From NCBI GenBank assembly GCA_020846105.1, contig JADLEN010000306.1, positions 1 through 6,536 on the forward strand: a stretch of 6,536 bases of DNA. Reading direction: 5' to 3'. Positions 5,172-6,536 of this stretch are shown one piece after another; positions within the stretch are counted from its first letter, which is position 1, and each line of letters starts with the position of its first letter. This stretch comes from Chitinophagaceae bacterium (GTDB taxonomy: Bacteria > Bacteroidota > Bacteroidia > Chitinophagales > Chitinophagaceae). The notes beneath the pieces are model-generated. The model saw nothing but the letters and a program-made list of their open reading frames with translations, searched no databases and was not told the DNA's origin. The position numbers and the translations under genes were made by a program.

Positions 5172-6005
5172 ATGTTTTCTATCATCATACCCACTTGGAA
5201 CAATCTGGCCTACGTACAACACTGCGTAGACAGCATCCGCAGGCACTCTGCCCACCCACACCAGATAATACTACACATCAACGACGGTAGCGACGGCACA
5301 CTAGCCTGGGCACAAGCCCAAAACCTTGCCCACACCCACACCCCCCACAACGCAGGCATATGCCTAGCCGTAAACATGGCGGCTGCCCTAGCCACCCAAG
5401 ATTATATAGTGTATATGAACGACGACATGTACGTGCTACCCCACTGGGACACCCATCTGCTAGCCGTCATAGCCACACTGCCCAGCAACAATTTTATGCT
5501 CTCTAGCACCATGATAGAGCCTACCGACCACCACAACCCCTGCGTAATAGTACACAACTACGGTACCAGCCTGCATACCTTTCGCGAAGCCGAGCTACTA
5601 GCCCACTATGCCAGCCACCCCAAGCCCAACTGGAGTGGATCCGCCTGGCCACCCACCATAGTACACCGCCAATACTGGCAGCTAGTAGGCGGCTACAGCA
5701 TAGAGCTAAGCCCCGGTATGAGCAGCGACGACGACTTTGCCATGAAAATGTGGACCATAGGCTGCCGCATATTCCAAGGCATTGGCGCCAGCCGCGTCTA
5801 TCATTTCCAAGCCAAAAGCACCCAGCGCATCGTCAAAAACGACGGCCGCAAACAATTTCTGATGAAATGGGGCATCAACCAATCTACCTTCAACACACAC
5901 TACCTACACCGCGGCGCCCCCTATACCGCGCCCCTAGTAGCCCCCAGCCCAGGCACCCTGCGTGCAGCGCGTTTTCGGGCATGGCTCAAGCGCAAGCTCA
6001 TATGA
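5172..6005 (+). CDS. Family 2 glycosyltransferase (GT-A fold)
   Basis: This 277-residue enzyme should move a sugar from a nucleotide donor to an acceptor at the cytoplasmic face of the inner membrane, for lipopolysaccharide, capsule or protein glycans. Seen: MFSIIIPTWNN (nucleotide-binding strand 1), HINDGSDGT with Asp38, an HNAGICLAVNMAA segment, the DXD-type metal motif YMNDDMY at 81-87 (Asp84/Asp85), and WQLVGGYSIELSPG followed by Asp186-Asp188 where GT2 enzymes carry the catalytic acidic residue. VYHFQAKST follows. There is no transmembrane segment; the tail is basic (RAARFRAWLKRKL), which could hold it at the membrane. It is unusually His-rich (20 of 277). Its coding strand is C-skewed, unlike dgt and the YciO-type gene. 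Donor and acceptor cannot be inferred, and no other glycan cluster genes are adjacent. Confidence 0.88.
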   Translation: MFSIIIPTWNNLAYVQHCVDSIRRHSAHPHQIILHINDGSDGTLAWAQAQNLAHTHTPHNAGICLAVNMAAALATQDYIVYMNDDMYVLPHWDTHLLAVIATLPSNNFMLSSTMIEPTDHHNPCVIVHNYGTSLHTFREAELLAHYASHPKPNWSGSAWPPTIVHRQYWQLVGGYSIELSPGMSSDDDFAMKMWTIGCRIFQGIGASRVYHFQAKSTQRIVKNDGRKQFLMKWGINQSTFNTHYLHRGAPYTAPLVAPSPGTLRAARFRAWLKRKLI

Positions 6006-6261
6006 GCACACACCTATTTGGGCGTGCCGCCGCCCCCTCATCGCGCCTGCTAGCAAAGGGGCGGCGTCGTGCTATTCGCTGCTATCTTTTGCCCCGAAAA
6101 AAGGGCAAAAGGATATCCGCTGCTATCACTCACGCTTTCGTGGCTGCCACCTTTAGCCTGTGGTGTTATTTTATGTGTTGTTTTTTGTGTAGCAGTCAGG
6201 TATGCCTCACATATTCAAAATTGTTTTTGGGTTGCTAGCGCAATGGGGGCTGTCTTGTTCT
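6006..6261. other. Intergenic region of 256 bases: structured element plus T-rich remainder
   Basis: No credible gene is seen here. The open frames that cross it run into neighbouring genes in other frames and show no recognisable family signal. The left part (about 6020-6135) is the GC-rich structured element listed separately. The right part (6136-6261) is T-rich on the plus strand, including a TTGTTTTTTGTG stretch at 6179-6189, and contains no convincing terminator for either flanking gene. Confidence 0.6.
6020..6135. repeat. Structured intergenic element with two hairpins and a flanking direct repeat
   Basis: This compact element of about 116 bases starts 15 bases after the glycosyltransferase stop. 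Seen in order: GGGCGTG (6020-6026); a perfect 9-bp hairpin CGCCGCCCC (6028-6036) with GGGGCGGCG (6058-6066) around a 21-base loop that contains the palindrome TGCTAGCA; a second perfect 9-bp hairpin CTTTTGCCC (6086-6094) with GGGCAAAAG (6103-6111) around an A-rich 8-base loop; a direct repeat CGCTGCTATC (6077-6086 and 6118-6127) on both sides of hairpin 2; and a closing CACGC (6131-6135) that can pair with GCGTG (6022-6026). From memory, the same order of motifs recurs between genes in many Bacteroidota genomes, but I cannot confirm that here. No coding capacity is apparent. The boundaries are estimates, and the active strand, if any, is unknown. Confidence 0.6.
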
Positions 6262-6536
6262 TTATTCTTTTTCTAGCTTATCTACAAAATCCTTTAAAGT
6301 CCTTAGTTTTTCGGGGCTCAGCTTGCGTAGGGCAGGGGCAAAGGTTATTGGAGGCTTGGGTTTCAGGGCTTCCAGCGGGTGTTGGTCGGTTATAAAAATA
6401 CCTGGGCTGCGCTCGTAGCTAAAGAGGTCGCTTGGGGCGCACCAGGCTGCCTCACAAATACGGGTGAGCACCTTTATAGGCAGGTGTTGTTGCTTTCCGG
6501 CTATGAGCTTGTGCGCCATATTGTGGCTTATCTTCA
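6262..6536 (-). CDS. XRE/Cro-type helix-turn-helix DNA-binding protein, C-terminal part (cut by window edge)
   Basis: The frame is open to the right window edge; the visible part reads KISHNMAHKLIAG and continues for 90 codons to a TAA. HNMAHKLIAGKQQHLPIKVL..ICEA..CAPSDLF matches the last three helices of small Cro/C1-type repressors (HTH_26-like): the recognition-helix region, then 'L..IC.AL.C.P.DLF'. The linker reaches HPLEALKPK and a lysine/glutamate-rich helix (LSPEKLRTLKDFVDKLEKE), a tail I recall from Bacteroidota members of this group. An ATG at 6519 exists but lies in the middle of the domain, so the true start is probably beyond 6536. It should act as a DNA-binding regulator; its target and any partner genes lie outside the window. 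Confidence 0.75.
   Translation of the reverse strand, partial: KISHNMAHKLIAGKQQHLPIKVLTRICEAAWCAPSDLFSYERSPGIFITDQHPLEALKPKPPITFAPALRKLSPEKLRTLKDFVDKLEKE

Noticed and set aside
6086..6111. Hairpin 2 of the structured element as a terminator of the glycosyltransferase gene
   Set aside because: The perfect stem is followed by GATATCC, not a T-run, and it is embedded between direct repeats as part of a larger element.
5750..6238. 162-codon open frame overlapping the glycosyltransferase 3' end
   Set aside because: It is in another frame of a convincing glycosyltransferase; its composition (Pro, Arg, His, Ser rich, then Cys/Phe) looks like out-of-frame translation.
6069..6395. 108-codon open frame across the structured element into the XRE gene
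   Set aside because: It is antisense to the XRE gene for much of its length, crosses both hairpins and shows no protein family signal.

Overview
The window looks like chromosomal housekeeping DNA of a member of the Bacteroidota, possibly Chitinophagales/Sphingobacteriales-like. I infer this from protein family styles (long-form QueA, YciO-type Sua5 protein, a small XRE regulator with an 'HPL..' tail), from the near absence of Shine-Dalgarno sequences, and from TAnnTTTG-like promoter elements. Lineage is by recall only; no search was possible.

Layout. Bases 1-2969 hold three plus-strand genes in a probable operon: the C-terminal end of a protein-L-isoaspartate O-methyltransferase (pcm), a dGTPase gene (dgt) cut by an in-frame TAG at 1447-1449, and queA (queuosine biosynthesis). 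Next is a short minus-strand gene for a secreted lysine-rich protein with two copies of a 15-residue repeat; it has its own rho-independent terminator at 2975-3009. A 125-base divergent spacer with promoter-like elements on both strands leads to a plus-strand pair, a sugar-1-phosphate nucleotidyltransferase (TTG start) and a small lipoprotein. The lipoprotein gene overlaps tail-to-tail by 12 bases with a minus-strand YciO/Sua5/YrdC-family gene. A 50-base divergent spacer separates that from a plus-strand family 2 glycosyltransferase.

Bases 6006-6261 hold no credible gene. Their first half is a compact element (about 6020-6135) with two perfect 9-bp hairpins and a 10-base direct repeat flanking the second hairpin. 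At the right edge is the C-terminal part of a minus-strand XRE/Cro-type DNA-binding protein.

Functionally the window mixes protein repair (Pcm), nucleotide pool control (dGTPase), tRNA modification (QueA, possibly the YciO protein) and cell-envelope sugar chemistry (nucleotidyltransferase, glycosyltransferase, lipoprotein). I see no CRISPR array, tRNA, rRNA, transposase or clear defence system. The signals most worth following are the structured intergenic element, the amber codon inside dgt, the perfect 18-bp palindrome over the pcm stop codon, and the repeat-bearing secreted peptide.
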